The translations under genes were made by a program, and so were the position numbers. The notes beneath the pieces are model-generated. The model searched no databases and was not told the origin of the DNA. It saw only the letters and a program-made list of their open reading frames with translations. Shown here piece by piece: positions 33,534 to 43,290 of a DNA stretch of 64,000 nucleotides (position 1 is its first letter; every line of letters starts with the position of its first letter). This DNA comes from Candidatus Krumholzibacteriia bacterium (GTDB lineage: Bacteria > Krumholzibacteriota > Krumholzibacteriia > WVZY01 > JAKEHA01), in the NCBI GenBank assembly GCA_029865265.1, contig JAOUHG010000001.1, positions 219,213-283,212 of the forward strand, read 5' to 3'.

Positions 33534-36488
33534 ATGCGCCCCCGAACCCTGAGCATCCTCCTGGCCGCGCTGCTCGTCGTGGTCCTGCCGTTGCGCTCCC
33601 GCGCGCAGCTCGACTTCCAATCCGTCGAGACCCGGCACATGCGGGTCATCTACTACGACCCCGAGCACGCCTACATCATCCCGCACCTGGTGCGCTGCTT
33701 CGAGAACTCGATGGCGTTCTACCACGGCTTCGTGGGCTACCAGCCCTACGAGCACGTCACCATCCTGCTGCAGGACTTCGACGACTACGGCTACGCGGGC
33801 ACGTCCACCATTCCCAACAACTACCTCACCCTCGGCATCGAGCCGTTTGAATACGTGTATGAGACCTGTCCCACCAACGAGCGCTTCAACTGGGTGATCA
33901 ACCACGAGCTGTTCCACGTGGTGGCGTCCGAGAAGGCGTCGCACCTCGACCGGGTGTGGCGCGGGATCTTCCAGGGCAAGGTTCTCGCGGAATCGGACAA
34001 TCCCGAATCGATGATCTACGCGTACCTCACCAGCCCGCGCCGCTTTGCGCCGCGCTGGTACCACGAGGGCATCGCGGTGTTCATCGAGACGTGGCTGGCC
34101 GGCGGCATCGGGCGCTCGCTGGCCGGATACGACGAAATGACCTTCCGCGCCATGGTGCGCGACGACGCCTACTTCTATGACGTGGTCGGCCTGGAGTCCG
34201 AGGGAACCTCGAGCGACTTCCAGATCGGCCAGAACTCGTACCTGTACGGCACGCGCTTCATGTCGCACCTGGCCCTCAAGTACGGCCCCGAGAAGGTCAT
34301 CGCGTGGGTCAACCGCACCGACGACTCCAAGGCGTACTACGCCAGCCAGTTCAAGAAGGTGTTCGGCGTGGGGCTCGACGACGAATGGAAGGCATGGATC
34401 GCGTTCGAACACGACTGGCAGAACCACAACCTGGGCGTCATCCGTGAGTATCCGATCACGCAGGAGCGCGCCGTGTTCGAGCAGGCGCTGGGATCGGTGT
34501 CGCGTGGGTTCATCGACCACCAGAAGAACCGCCTGCTGGTGGCCGTCAACTATCCGGGCGAGTTTGCGCACGTGGCCGGCATCGACCTCGCCACCGGAGA
34601 GATCGAGAAGATCCACAACGTGCAGACGCCTGCGCTGTACTACGTGACCTCGCTGGCCTTCGACGAGGCCTCGCGCAGGCTCTTCTATACCACCAACAAC
34701 GGCAAGCACTGGCGCGACTTGAATGCGCTGGACGTGGACACGAAGGTGTCCACGCGCCTGGTGACGGACTGCCGCATCGGCGATCTTGCCTACAGCCCGG
34801 CCGACAGCATCCTGTGGGGGGTGCAGCACCACAACGGCATCTCCACCCTGGTGCGCATCGCGTCGCCGTACAACGCGTGGCAGTGCATTCTTCCCATCAT
34901 GGACTTCCGCTACGGCACCGACATCTTCGACGTGGATGTCTCGCCCGACGGCAAGACGCTGACCTCCGGGATGCTGGAGATCAACGGGTCGGTCAAGCTG
35001 GTGCGCTATGAAACCGAAGACCTGCTCAAGGGCAACGCGGGCTACAGCGTGCTCTACGAGTTCGACAAGACCGGCCCCGCCAACTTCGTGTTCGCGCCGG
35101 ACGGCCGGCACCTGTACGGCACGTCGTACCAGACCGGTGTGTCCAACGTGTTCCGCTGGGACTTCGCCAACGAGAAGATGGAGTGTGTGACCAACGCCGA
35201 AGTGGGCTACTTCCGTCCCATCCCCAACGGTGACTCGCTGGTGGTGTTCTCCTACAGCGCCAATGGGTTCCGCCCGGTGATGGTGGCGGACACCACCCTG
35301 GAGGACGTGAACGCCATCCGCTACCTGGGTAACGAGGTGGCCGTCGAGCACCCGGTGGTCATGGAGTGGAAGCTGGGCTCGCCGCGCGAGGTGGACCTGG
35401 ATTCGGTGACCACCTACCGCGGCACGTACCACAAGTTCAAGAGCGTTACCACGTCGTCGCTGTATCCCATCACCGAGCAGTACAAAGTGTACCCGTCGGT
35501 GGGCCTGCGCTGGAATCTCATGGACCCGTTGGGACTGCACGGGGGCGACGTCAAGCTGGGTGTGTCGCCGTCGCTGGACTGCCCGGATGACGAGCGCGTG
35601 CACGCCGAGTTGATGTACCGGCACTTCCCGCACACGTTTCGCGCCGTGTACAACCCGGCGGACTTCTACGATTACTTCGGTCCCACCAAGACCAGCCGCA
35701 AGGGCTACGCCTTCATGGTGCAGCGCAACGACTACCTGATTTCCGACCGGCCGCGGTCGCTCTCCTATACTATCGACCTGGCGTACTACGGCGGGCTGGA
35801 GCGGCTGCCGTACAACCAGAACGTGCTGGCCACCTTCGACAGCTACACCGCCGCCACCGCCAGCCTCGATTACTCGCGCACGCAGAGTTCGATTGGCGCG
35901 GTGGACGCGGAGAAGGGCATCAAGTGGTCACTGGCGCTGGACTTGAACTATGTGAACACCGACTTCTACACCAAGGGCACCGGTGAGCTCGACGTGGGCT
36001 TCCTCACCCCCATCGACCACTCGTCCATCTGGCTGCGGGGTGCGGCGGGCTATTCGCGCGGCGACCGCGACGACAGCTTCGCCAGCTTCTACTTTGGCGG
36101 GTTCGGCAACAACTACGTCGATCACCGCGAGGTGAAGCGCTACCGCAATTTCGAGCGCTTCCCGGGCGCGGAGCTCGACGAGGTGGCAGGCACCAATTTC
36201 ACGCGCCTCATGACCGAGTGGACGCTGCCGCCGCTGCGCTTCCGTCGCGTGGGCTTTCCCCAGCTTTACTGCACCTACGCGCGCGCGGCCCTGTTCGCCA
36301 CCGGCCTGCTCACCAACCTGGACGACACCGGTTTCCGCCGCGAGGCCGGCAACGTGGGCGGACAGGTCGATTTCCGGCTGGTCATCTTCTCCGCTCTGGA
36401 GTCCACGCTGTCCGTCGGCTACGCGGCCTTCAAGGAGGAAGGCCACGCGATGGACACCGAGTTCATGATTTCGCTCAAGATCATGTAG
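33534..36488 (+). CDS. Envelope protein: peptidase-like domain, beta propeller, C-terminal outer-membrane barrel
   Basis: 984 residues from ATG 33534, with signal peptide (LSILLAALLVVVLPLRSRA). Residues about 30-310 are gluzincin-like: zinc helix NHELFHVVASEK (about 123) and second-helix HEGIAVFIETW (about 180), which supplies the third Glu ligand. Residues about 320-620 contain TolB/YncE-like propeller repeats (SPDGKTLTSGMLE, APDGRHLYGTSYQT). Residues about 630-984 form a surface-antigen-type barrel ending in FMISLKIM. The combination suggests a protease tethered by its own barrel in the outer membrane. The frame is open upstream but that portion overlaps the terminator and the previous gene. 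Confidence 0.78.
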   Translation: MRPRTLSILLAALLVVVLPLRSRAQLDFQSVETRHMRVIYYDPEHAYIIPHLVRCFENSMAFYHGFVGYQPYEHVTILLQDFDDYGYAGTSTIPNNYLTLGIEPFEYVYETCPTNERFNWVINHELFHVVASEKASHLDRVWRGIFQGKVLAESDNPESMIYAYLTSPRRFAPRWYHEGIAVFIETWLAGGIGRSLAGYDEMTFRAMVRDDAYFYDVVGLESEGTSSDFQIGQNSYLYGTRFMSHLALKYGPEKVIAWVNRTDDSKAYYASQFKKVFGVGLDDEWKAWIAFEHDWQNHNLGVIREYPITQERAVFEQALGSVSRGFIDHQKNRLLVAVNYPGEFAHVAGIDLATGEIEKIHNVQTPALYYVTSLAFDEASRRLFYTTNNGKHWRDLNALDVDTKVSTRLVTDCRIGDLAYSPADSILWGVQHHNGISTLVRIASPYNAWQCILPIMDFRYGTDIFDVDVSPDGKTLTSGMLEINGSVKLVRYETEDLLKGNAGYSVLYEFDKTGPANFVFAPDGRHLYGTSYQTGVSNVFRWDFANEKMECVTNAEVGYFRPIPNGDSLVVFSYSANGFRPVMVADTTLEDVNAIRYLGNEVAVEHPVVMEWKLGSPREVDLDSVTTYRGTYHKFKSVTTSSLYPITEQYKVYPSVGLRWNLMDPLGLHGGDVKLGVSPSLDCPDDERVHAELMYRHFPHTFRAVYNPADFYDYFGPTKTSRKGYAFMVQRNDYLISDRPRSLSYTIDLAYYGGLERLPYNQNVLATFDSYTAATASLDYSRTQSSIGAVDAEKGIKWSLALDLNYVNTDFYTKGTGELDVGFLTPIDHSSIWLRGAAGYSRGDRDDSFASFYFGGFGNNYVDHREVKRYRNFERFPGAELDEVAGTNFTRLMTEWTLPPLRFRRVGFPQLYCTYARAALFATGLLTNLDDTGFRREAGNVGGQVDFRLVIFSALESTLSVGYAAFKEEGHAMDTEFMISLKIM

Positions 36489-36508
36489 ACGCGGCCGCGC
36501 CCACAACC

Positions 36509-37519
36509 GTGCAGATCATCGATCTCCTCACCCGATTCCTCGTGAGCCTCCTGCCGGTGGTTCTCTTTCTGATCGCCCTGGTCTATCTGGACAGCTACAA
36601 GCTGGTGCACGTGCGCAACCTGATGATGGCCATCCTGATCGGTTGCGCCACCGCGCTGCTGGGCCTGGTGCTCAACGATTCCGTGATTTCGCACCTGGGT
36701 CTGGACCGCGCGGTGGTGTCGCGCTACGTGGCGCCGCCCGTCGAGGAGCTGCTCAAGGCGGTGTGGGTGGCGTGGCTCATAGCGCGCAAGCGCGTCGGTT
36801 TCCTGGTGGACGCGGCCATCGTTGCCTTCGCGGTGGGGACGGGCTTCGCGCTCATCGAGAACACCTACTACATCAAGACGCTGCACGCGAGCAGCGTCTT
36901 CGTGTGGATTATCCGCGGTCTCGGCACCGCTGTCATGCATGGTGGCGTAACCGCGCTCTTCGGCATCATCTCCAAGAACCTGTACGACGTAAGCGGAAAG
37001 TGGACCGCGTTCATCCCCGGCCTGCTGGTGGCGGCCGCGCTGCACTCGCTGTACAACCACTTCATCCTGCCGCCGGTGATGACCACCATCGTGCTGTATG
37101 CCACGCTGCCGGCCATCCTGCTGTTTGCGTTCTGGCGCAGCGAGCGCGCCACCAAGCGCTGGTTGGGCACGCAGATGGACGTGGATGCGGAACTGCTGGA
37201 GATCATCACCTCGGGGAGCATCTCCGAGAGCCGCATCGGTCACTACGTGGAGATCATCAAGGAGCAGTTCTCACCGGAGGTGCTGGTGGACATGCTGTGC
37301 TACCTGCGCATCCATGTGGAGCTGGCCATCAGCGCCAAGGGACTGTTGATGATGCGCGAGGCGGGCTTCAAGGCCTCGCCGCCGTCGGGTACGCGCGAGC
37401 AGTTCGCTGAACTGCGCCACCTGGAGAAGTCCATCGGCCCCACCGGACGGCTGGCGCTGGCACCGTTCCTCCACCAGAGCACGCGCGACCTCTGGCAGAT
37501 CTACATGCTGGAGCAGTAG
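36509..37519 (+). CDS. PrsW-type intramembrane protease
   Basis: 336 residues from GTG 36509. About eight membrane helices in the first 220 residues carry the PrsW motifs: PPVEELLKA (EExxK), GFALIENTYY, GTAVMHGGVTALFG and HSLYNHF. A cytoplasmic helical tail of about 115 residues follows. The PrsW family cleaves membrane-bound anti-sigma factors such as RsiW in Bacillus. The membrane anti-sigma factor 5 kb upstream is a possible, untested substrate. The longer open frame upstream overlaps the barrel gene. Confidence 0.83.
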   Translation: MQIIDLLTRFLVSLLPVVLFLIALVYLDSYKLVHVRNLMMAILIGCATALLGLVLNDSVISHLGLDRAVVSRYVAPPVEELLKAVWVAWLIARKRVGFLVDAAIVAFAVGTGFALIENTYYIKTLHASSVFVWIIRGLGTAVMHGGVTALFGIISKNLYDVSGKWTAFIPGLLVAAALHSLYNHFILPPVMTTIVLYATLPAILLFAFWRSERATKRWLGTQMDVDAELLEIITSGSISESRIGHYVEIIKEQFSPEVLVDMLCYLRIHVELAISAKGLLMMREAGFKASPPSGTREQFAELRHLEKSIGPTGRLALAPFLHQSTRDLWQIYMLEQ

Positions 37520-37610
37520 GAATCTCATTGACGCACACCCGCCGCCGGGCGTAATGACTCCATCGAGACGCGCCGTCCCGCGGACCGTCCTTCTCAGGAG
37601 GAGTGTCGCG

Positions 37611-38471
37611 ATGTCCCGAGCTGCTGGTTTTCTTTCCATCCTGGTTCTTTGCCCCTCATTGATGGTGCCGGTTGCCGCGCCCGCGGAGGAACTGCCCGCG
37701 TACCTCAAGGACCGCGGCACGGGAATGCCGACGTCGATGTTCGGTACTTACATCACGAAGCACCAGTTGCTGATCTATCCGTTCTACGAGTACTACCTCG
37801 ACGACGATCTCGAGTACAAACCCACCGAACTCGGGTACCCGCTCGACGAGGATTTCCGCGGGAAGTACCGCGCCAACGAGTTCCTGCTCTACTTCGGCTA
37901 CGGCATCAGCGACTGGCTGATGGTGGAGTTCGAGGCGGCGTTGTACATCGACGCCTCGCTCGAAACCTCGCCCGACGATTCCAGCGGCGCACCCGCAAGG
38001 ACCGAGGAGAGCGGCACCGGCGACGTGGAGGGGCAGTTGCGCGCGCGGCTGATGCGCGAGACGGAGAGCCGCCCCGAGCTGTTCGCCTACTTCGAGGCGG
38101 TGTCGCCGCAGCAGGAGGACAAGGTGCTCATCGGCACTGCGGACTGGGAGCTCAAGCTGGGTGTGGGTGTGATCCGCGGGTTCTCGTTCGGGACGATGAC
38201 GTTGCGTATCGCGGGCGAGTACTCGTTGGAAGAGGACAAGGCGGACCTGGGCGAGTACGCGCTGGAGTACCTCAAGCGCTTGTCGCCGAAGTGGCGCATC
38301 TACCTGGGCGTCGAGGGAAGCCAGGACGAGTTGTCGTTCATTCCCGAAGCGCAGTGGCACATCCGCACCGACCGCATCATCGTAAAGCTCAACAGCGGCT
38401 TCGGCGTCACCTCCAAGGCCACCGACTGGGCCCCGGAAGTGGGCGTGGTGTTCGCGCTGGGCGGCAAGTAG
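37611..38471 (+). CDS. Outer-membrane beta-barrel protein of unknown function
   Basis: 286 residues from ATG 37611 with AGGAGGAG. Signal peptide (FLSILVLCPSLMVPVAAPA) and many amphipathic Tyr/Phe-rich strands (LLIYPFYEYYLDDD, LLYFGYGISDWLMVEFE), ending VGVVFALGGK. It resembles transporter-type or surface barrel proteins in which energetics of the ligand are unknown. No family is recognised with confidence. Confidence 0.6.
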   Translation: MSRAAGFLSILVLCPSLMVPVAAPAEELPAYLKDRGTGMPTSMFGTYITKHQLLIYPFYEYYLDDDLEYKPTELGYPLDEDFRGKYRANEFLLYFGYGISDWLMVEFEAALYIDASLETSPDDSSGAPARTEESGTGDVEGQLRARLMRETESRPELFAYFEAVSPQQEDKVLIGTADWELKLGVGVIRGFSFGTMTLRIAGEYSLEEDKADLGEYALEYLKRLSPKWRIYLGVEGSQDELSFIPEAQWHIRTDRIIVKLNSGFGVTSKATDWAPEVGVVFALGGK

Positions 38472-38498
38472 CGGCCGGTCCGCCGCGATCCCCGAGAA

Positions 38499-39493
38499 TT
38501 ACTCCTGTCGCCAGTAACGCGCCATGACGTGCCGGCCGAGTGTGTGCTCGGCGGCGAGCCGGTTGTGCGCGGCGCACAGCAGTCTCAGGTTCGCAGGATC
38601 GCTGGTCCCGCCGTGCACTGCCCTTCGTCGCGCGTGAAAATCTCGTCGCGGGTACACACCGGAATGTGGCGTGTTGTGTCGCTGCGCTCATGTCCACCGT
38701 CGGCGCCGACGGTCGAAGATTTGCCACCTGCGGCCGCGGCACGTTTCTTCTCGCGGCGGCGCTGACGCGCGGCCGGGCTGCGGCGCTCGATGTATTCGTC
38801 GAGCAACACCGCCAGCACCTCGGCGAACGACGCATTGGGGCGGCTTTGCGAGAGCAGTGCCTTCGCCTCTTCGTACTTCGCGATGAGTTCTTCTCTGGCC
38901 AGGAACTGCACGAACATCTTCTGCTCGGATACGACCCAGCTGCCATGGGCGCGGCCGGACGGATGCGGCATGGCGCGATCGACCTCACGGTCGAACAGCA
39001 TCCTGTCGACGTCCGAGGGCGTCACCAGCGCCCGCACCGGTTCGATGCGCTCCTCGGGGATCGACAGCGGCGCCCCGTATTCCGCCACGACGCGCCTTAC
39101 CTGGCGGTAGGTCCGTCCGCGCACGCGCGCCACCACGGCGCCGTGGTTGTCCTCGGTCAGCACCGGCTCGATGAGGGCGATGGTGCCCAGATCCAGCTCC
39201 CCGCGCTCCAGCAACGGCAGCACCGACGGAAACTCCTTGATGCAGCGCGCGGCGCGGATGCGCCGGCAGGCAGCCGGGCTCGAGTACTCCAGCCCGCGGG
39301 TGCAGTAGTCGTGCAGCGAGCTGAAGCCGAGTTCGAGGTAGAGTTTGCGGCGCGCGATCTCGCCCAGGTGATGCAGCAACTGAACCGTGACCTCACGCTC
39401 GTCGCGCGCAAGAGCAATAGTCTGTGAGTTGAGGTCGCGGTCGCTCAGGGTGCGAAGCCGAACGGCGGGGTCATGATCCGTAATGGTATGCAC
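38499..39493 (-). pseudogene. HNH endonuclease (DUF222-type), core deleted and frameshifted
   Basis: Starts at GTG 39493 behind GGAGG. About 290 residues of DUF222-like helical domain are intact up to PVCTRDEIFTRDEGQCT, which normally begins the HNH fold. The frame then ends at ILRT. The expected C-terminal part, DPANLRLLCAAHNRLAAEH, is present in another frame up to 38499. The junction (about 38595-38625) reads directly from GQC to GGTSDPANL, so the stretch that should carry the catalytic His-His (typically LxIDHVxP) is missing together with the frame. The product should be inactive as a nuclease. The family is often linked to mobile elements, but no element ends are seen. Confidence 0.8.
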
Positions 39494-39751
39494 AGCAGAA
39501 CCTCCATGTGGCTCGGGTCAATGACGGGAGGAAGTTACTGTTGTGCTGAATATAATGGACGTGTTTGCGACGGCCTCACGCACGAACAGCCGCACGAACG
39601 CGCGTCACGCCACCAAAAGCGATGCAGTTGTTATTGCATCGCGTCAGCGCGCGCGAGAGTGAGTGTGGCGGCGCGTTTGTCGCGCGACACGGCGCGCGCA
39701 ATTGTTGCTTTCAAAACTCGTCAACAGAAATATGCGCAACTCTGAAAGTTC
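39494..39751. other. Lower-GC intergenic region with an inverted repeat
   Basis: About 258 bp between the HNH pseudogene and the convergent-side end of the B12 operon, with lower GC than the surroundings. It contains an 8-bp inverted repeat (39619-39626 with 39635-39642, 8-nt loop) and TATATT on the minus strand near 39550, which may be a -10 for the HNH gene. No coding sequence is evident. Confidence 0.45.
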
Positions 39752-41164
39752 CTACTTCAGCAAAACCATTTTTCGTGTCTGCCGGAAGTCGCCTGCCACC
39801 AGCTCGTAGAAGTACACCCCGCTCGACACCGGGGCGCCCGCGTCGTTGCGGCCATTCCACACGCGGGTGTGCGCGCCCGCGGGCATCACACCGTCCACCA
39901 GCGTTGCCACCACACGGCCGGACACGTCGTACACACGCAGCGTCACGTTCCCCGCGCGCGCCAGCGTGAAGGGAACCGTGGTGGACGGGTTGAACGGGTT
40001 GGGGTAGTTCGCACCCAGCGCGGTGAGCGCGGGCGAGTCACCCACCGCAACCGGAAGCCCGTGGCTCACCAGGATGTCGAAGGGCGGCAGGCCCACGTTG
40101 ATCAACCCGCCCTGCGCGACACCCGTGGCGAGGTCGTAGCAGCGGATTCCCGGCGCGGTGACCTTGCGGTCGGTCAGCAGCAGCACGCCGAGCAGGTCGT
40201 CCGGTTCGCAGTCGTTGAGGTCGTAGCCGCCCGGCGCGTACAGCGTGTTGCCAGTCTTGGTGCCCGTGGCAGGGTTGAACGCAATCAGCACGGTGGTGAA
40301 GGACGGCGTGGCGACGATGGCGTAGCCGCGCGTGGCGTTGATGATCTCCACGTCCAGGATATCGCCGCCCGCCGCCGCCTCGGTAAGAATGACCGACTGC
40401 GAGGTCACATCCGCCATGTCCACGCCGATTACCGCACCGTCCAGCACGCCGAAGAACCCCACGCACGAAAAGTACGCCTGGCTGGTGGCGCCCACGGTGC
40501 GGGTATTCACCTCGGAGTAGTTGTTGGGGTGCAGCAGCGTCACCGGCTGCACGCCGTTCATGCCGGGGTTCATGTCCACCACCGTGTCGGTGCCGGTGTC
40601 GATCACCGCCATGTAGCTGGTTCCCACCGGGGTGTAGAAGTTGGTGCGGTCCAGGCGCTGCAAGAGCACGCACAGATAGCTGCCAGCCAGAAACATCTGG
40701 TCCATCTCCGGCAGCCCGTCGGCGTCGGCGAACGTGGCCAGGTTGATGGTGCCCAGTGTCGCACCCGTCTGCGGGTTCATGATGAGCACGCTGGTCATGT
40801 CGTAGCGCGAGACGTACGCCTTGGTCGTCGAAACGAACACGATGTCGTGCGGGTTGCTGCCGTTGCCGGTGGAGTACTGGTGCAGCGTGTTGAAGGCGTT
40901 GCATGGGTCCAGGACCTGGATGTTGTCGCCGCCGGAGCGGTTGACCGCGTAGATCAATCCATCGACGCCGCTGGCGCGCAGCACCGCATCGGAATGAATC
41001 GGCTCCACGTCCAGCGTGGCCGCCTTGGTGTTCACGTTGAGCGACGATGTCGAGCCGGTGGAGAAGTCGCTGGTCGAGACGAGCAGGTAGTCGCAGGCCC
41101 GCGCGGCGCCACCGTGCAGGGCGAGCGGTGCGAAAACGAGTGCGACGAGGACATATTTCAGCAT
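39752..41164 (-). CDS. Secreted beta-propeller protein with T9SS-type C-terminal module, in B12 operon (BtuG-like by context)
   Basis: 470 residues. Signal peptide (LVALVFAPLALHGGAARA). Residues about 25-375 are YncE/YVTN-like propeller blades: SGVDGLIYAVNRSGGDNIQVL, HDIVFVSTTKAYVSRYD, SVLIMNPQTGATLGTINL. The C-terminal sorting module (about 385-470) has NYPNPFNPSTTVPF, GVYFYEL and terminal RKMVLLK, as in the gene at 26822. It starts 13 bases after btuB and shares the cobalamin riboswitch. In Bacteroides, BtuG is a surface propeller that captures cobalamin for BtuB; this protein may play that role with T9SS anchoring rather than a lipid anchor. Sequence homology to BtuG was not tested. Confidence 0.75.
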   Translation of the reverse strand: MLKYVLVALVFAPLALHGGAARACDYLLVSTSDFSTGSTSSLNVNTKAATLDVEPIHSDAVLRASGVDGLIYAVNRSGGDNIQVLDPCNAFNTLHQYSTGNGSNPHDIVFVSTTKAYVSRYDMTSVLIMNPQTGATLGTINLATFADADGLPEMDQMFLAGSYLCVLLQRLDRTNFYTPVGTSYMAVIDTGTDTVVDMNPGMNGVQPVTLLHPNNYSEVNTRTVGATSQAYFSCVGFFGVLDGAVIGVDMADVTSQSVILTEAAAGGDILDVEIINATRGYAIVATPSFTTVLIAFNPATGTKTGNTLYAPGGYDLNDCEPDDLLGVLLLTDRKVTAPGIRCYDLATGVAQGGLINVGLPPFDILVSHGLPVAVGDSPALTALGANYPNPFNPSTTVPFTLARAGNVTLRVYDVSGRVVATLVDGVMPAGAHTRVWNGRNDAGAPVSSGVYFYELVAGDFRQTRKMVLLK

Positions 41165-41177
41165 GGTGATGGCTCCC

Positions 41178-43261
41178 TTATTCGAAGCGATAGCTCAGGG
41201 TGGAATAGAAACAGCGACCCGGCAGGGGATAGCCCGCCACGTCGACAATCTGATTGTTGGTGAGGTTGCGCCCCTCCAACGAGAGGACCAGCCCGCTCAC
41301 CGGCGTGCGCAGCGAGGCGAGCGCACCGTGTATCGTGCGCGCCGGCGTCTCCAGCGTGTTGTAGCGGTTAAGCCAGTTGGACGCGATGTAGTGCAACTCG
41401 TAGGTCAGCCGCGCCGTGCCCAGGATGCCGGAAATGGACGCGGTCACCTCGTCGTTGGGGCGCGAGGGAAGCTCCTTGCCGTGGTAGGCGGGGATGTTGC
41501 CGGTGTCGCGCGTGTCCATGTGCGTGTATGAGCCCGACACCTCCACGCGTTCCGCAAGCATGGCCGCCGCACTCAGCTCGAAGCCTTGAATGTGCGCCGC
41601 ACCGATGTTCTCGGGCTTGCTGGTGTACTGCGAGTTGGGGAAGAACAGGATGAGGTTCTCCGCCGTGTTGTCGAAGACGCTCGCCTCGAAGAGCAGCGAG
41701 CGCAGCGCACCCAGGCGCCCGGCGCTGATCACCACCCCCGCGTCGAGGTTGTCGCCCTGCTCGGGTTCCAGCGTGGCGTTGCCGGTGACACTGCCGGTGG
41801 TGCCGAACAGCTCCAGAAAGGTGGGCACGCGATAGTAGCGTCCCGCGTTGCCCTTGATGGCGAACCATGGCAGCGCCTGCCAGCGCAGCCCCACGCTGGG
41901 CGCCTCGGCGTCGTAGGACACGCGGCCCTGGGGCGTGGGCGGCAGCCAGGGAAAGCGCGGCGGGTCGTAGAACTCGTTCTCATAGCGCTCGGCACGGTAC
42001 ACGCCGGTGAGAACCAGCTTCTGTTGCAGCAGGTACACGTCCGCACCCAGCGAACCAATGGTGGACTGCCGCCAGCGGTCGGGTCCTTCGCTGGGTTGCG
42101 GAAGGTTGTTGACCGGATGGTACTGCTCCTTGGTGCCGTTGAACGTCGCCTCCAGCGCCACCGGCAGCCACGGCGCGTACCAGCGGGCGCGCGCGCTGCC
42201 GCCGTATAGCGCCAGCGTGTTGTCGACGTCGGTCGCAATCAACGACAGGTCGCTGTCGCGGTCGGTGAACTGGTCGTTGGTCTGCTGGTAGAACCCGTCG
42301 GCCCACCAGTGCAGCTGTTTTCCCGCCACCGGTTCACCGGCCACGCGCAGTTGCCCGATGCGCCGGCGTCGCTCCGAACGCGCAGTCGTCGACTGGTACG
42401 CGCCCCGCCCCGGCACGCCGTTCTCGCGCGACGCGTCGTGGTAGGCCAGCGAGACCTCCGCCACCCGCGGCACCTGCGCCGACACGCGCGCCATGCCGTT
42501 CCACGCGTCGAAGTCGTTGTTCACGCGCACGGCTTCTTCGTTGTCGTCGGCGTTGAAGGGGGTGTCGTTGTCGTCGTAGAACGTGTAGTCGCCGGTGGAC
42601 TGCTCGTGCGCGGCGTGCGCAAAGAAACGCCACACGCCGCGCTTCAGCCACAGCGAACCGTTCTCGCGCTGCGTGTCGAAAGAACCGCCGGAGAGATTGG
42701 CCTCCAGGGCGGAGACGAACCCCGGGCGCGTGCCGTCCTCGCGCGTAATCAAGTGCACCGCGCCGCCGATGGCCGAGCCGCCCAGCTGCGGCGGCGAGAA
42801 GCCGCGGTACACCTCCACGCGTCCCACCCCGCCCAGCGGCAGGTCGCCGAAGTTGGTGATGCCGAGGTAGGGGTCGTCCATGGGCATGCCGTCCAGGAAC
42901 GTACGCACCTGGATGGCCGACGAGCCGCGGATGGAAACGGTGGCGAAGCTGCCCAGCCCGCCGTACTGCGTCACGCGCACGCCCACCAGTTGCGAGAGCA
43001 GCGAAGAAAGATCCTCCACGCGCCCGCGGCGCGCGGTGAGATCCACCGTGGTCACGAACCCCGAGCGGTCGGTGAGCATGCGCGGGTCGGAGCGGTCGGC
43101 CTCTATGAGAATCGGCGCCACCACGTAGGTGGTGTCGGGAACGCCGCCGTCCGCGGCGGCGACAACAGGAACGCCCCCCGCGGCAGCGAGAAGTATGAAC
43201 GCAGCCAGACCGCGTATCAGCGGTCGCGCGCGCGAACGATGTGTGGGATTGATGGTGTCAT
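41178..43261 (-). CDS. btuB: TonB-dependent vitamin B12 receptor, BtuB-type, signal-peptide frame interrupted
   Basis: The mature part has a plug domain (VEDLSSLLSQLVGVRVTQYG, VSIRGSSAIQVRTFLDGMPM, GRVEVYRGFSPPQLGGSAIGG) and a 22-strand-type barrel ending FYSTLSYRFE; about 690 residues including the leader. The natural start, ATG 43259-43261 behind GAGAGGAA, is two bases out of frame with the mature protein. Removing one CG from the (CG)5 run at 43225-43234 restores a leader, RARPLIRGLAAFILLAAAGG. As written, the only usual in-frame start is GTG 43124, without an export signal. A cobalamin riboswitch lies directly upstream. Either phase variation or an assembly error is possible. Confidence 0.85.
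43225..43234 (-). repeat. (CG)5 dinucleotide tract in the btuB leader
   Basis: Five CG units lie within the signal-peptide coding region of btuB. Four units would join the ATG at 43261 to the mature reading frame; five units lead to a stop after 14 codons. Confidence 0.85.
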
Positions 43262-43290
43262 CCCGTTCCTCTCAACCCTCGAAGAGGAGT

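Noticed and set aside
38540-39427. Plus-strand open frame of 295 residues
   Set aside because: Antisense to the DUF222/HNH pseudogene, which has a recognisable family and ribosome site on the minus strand.
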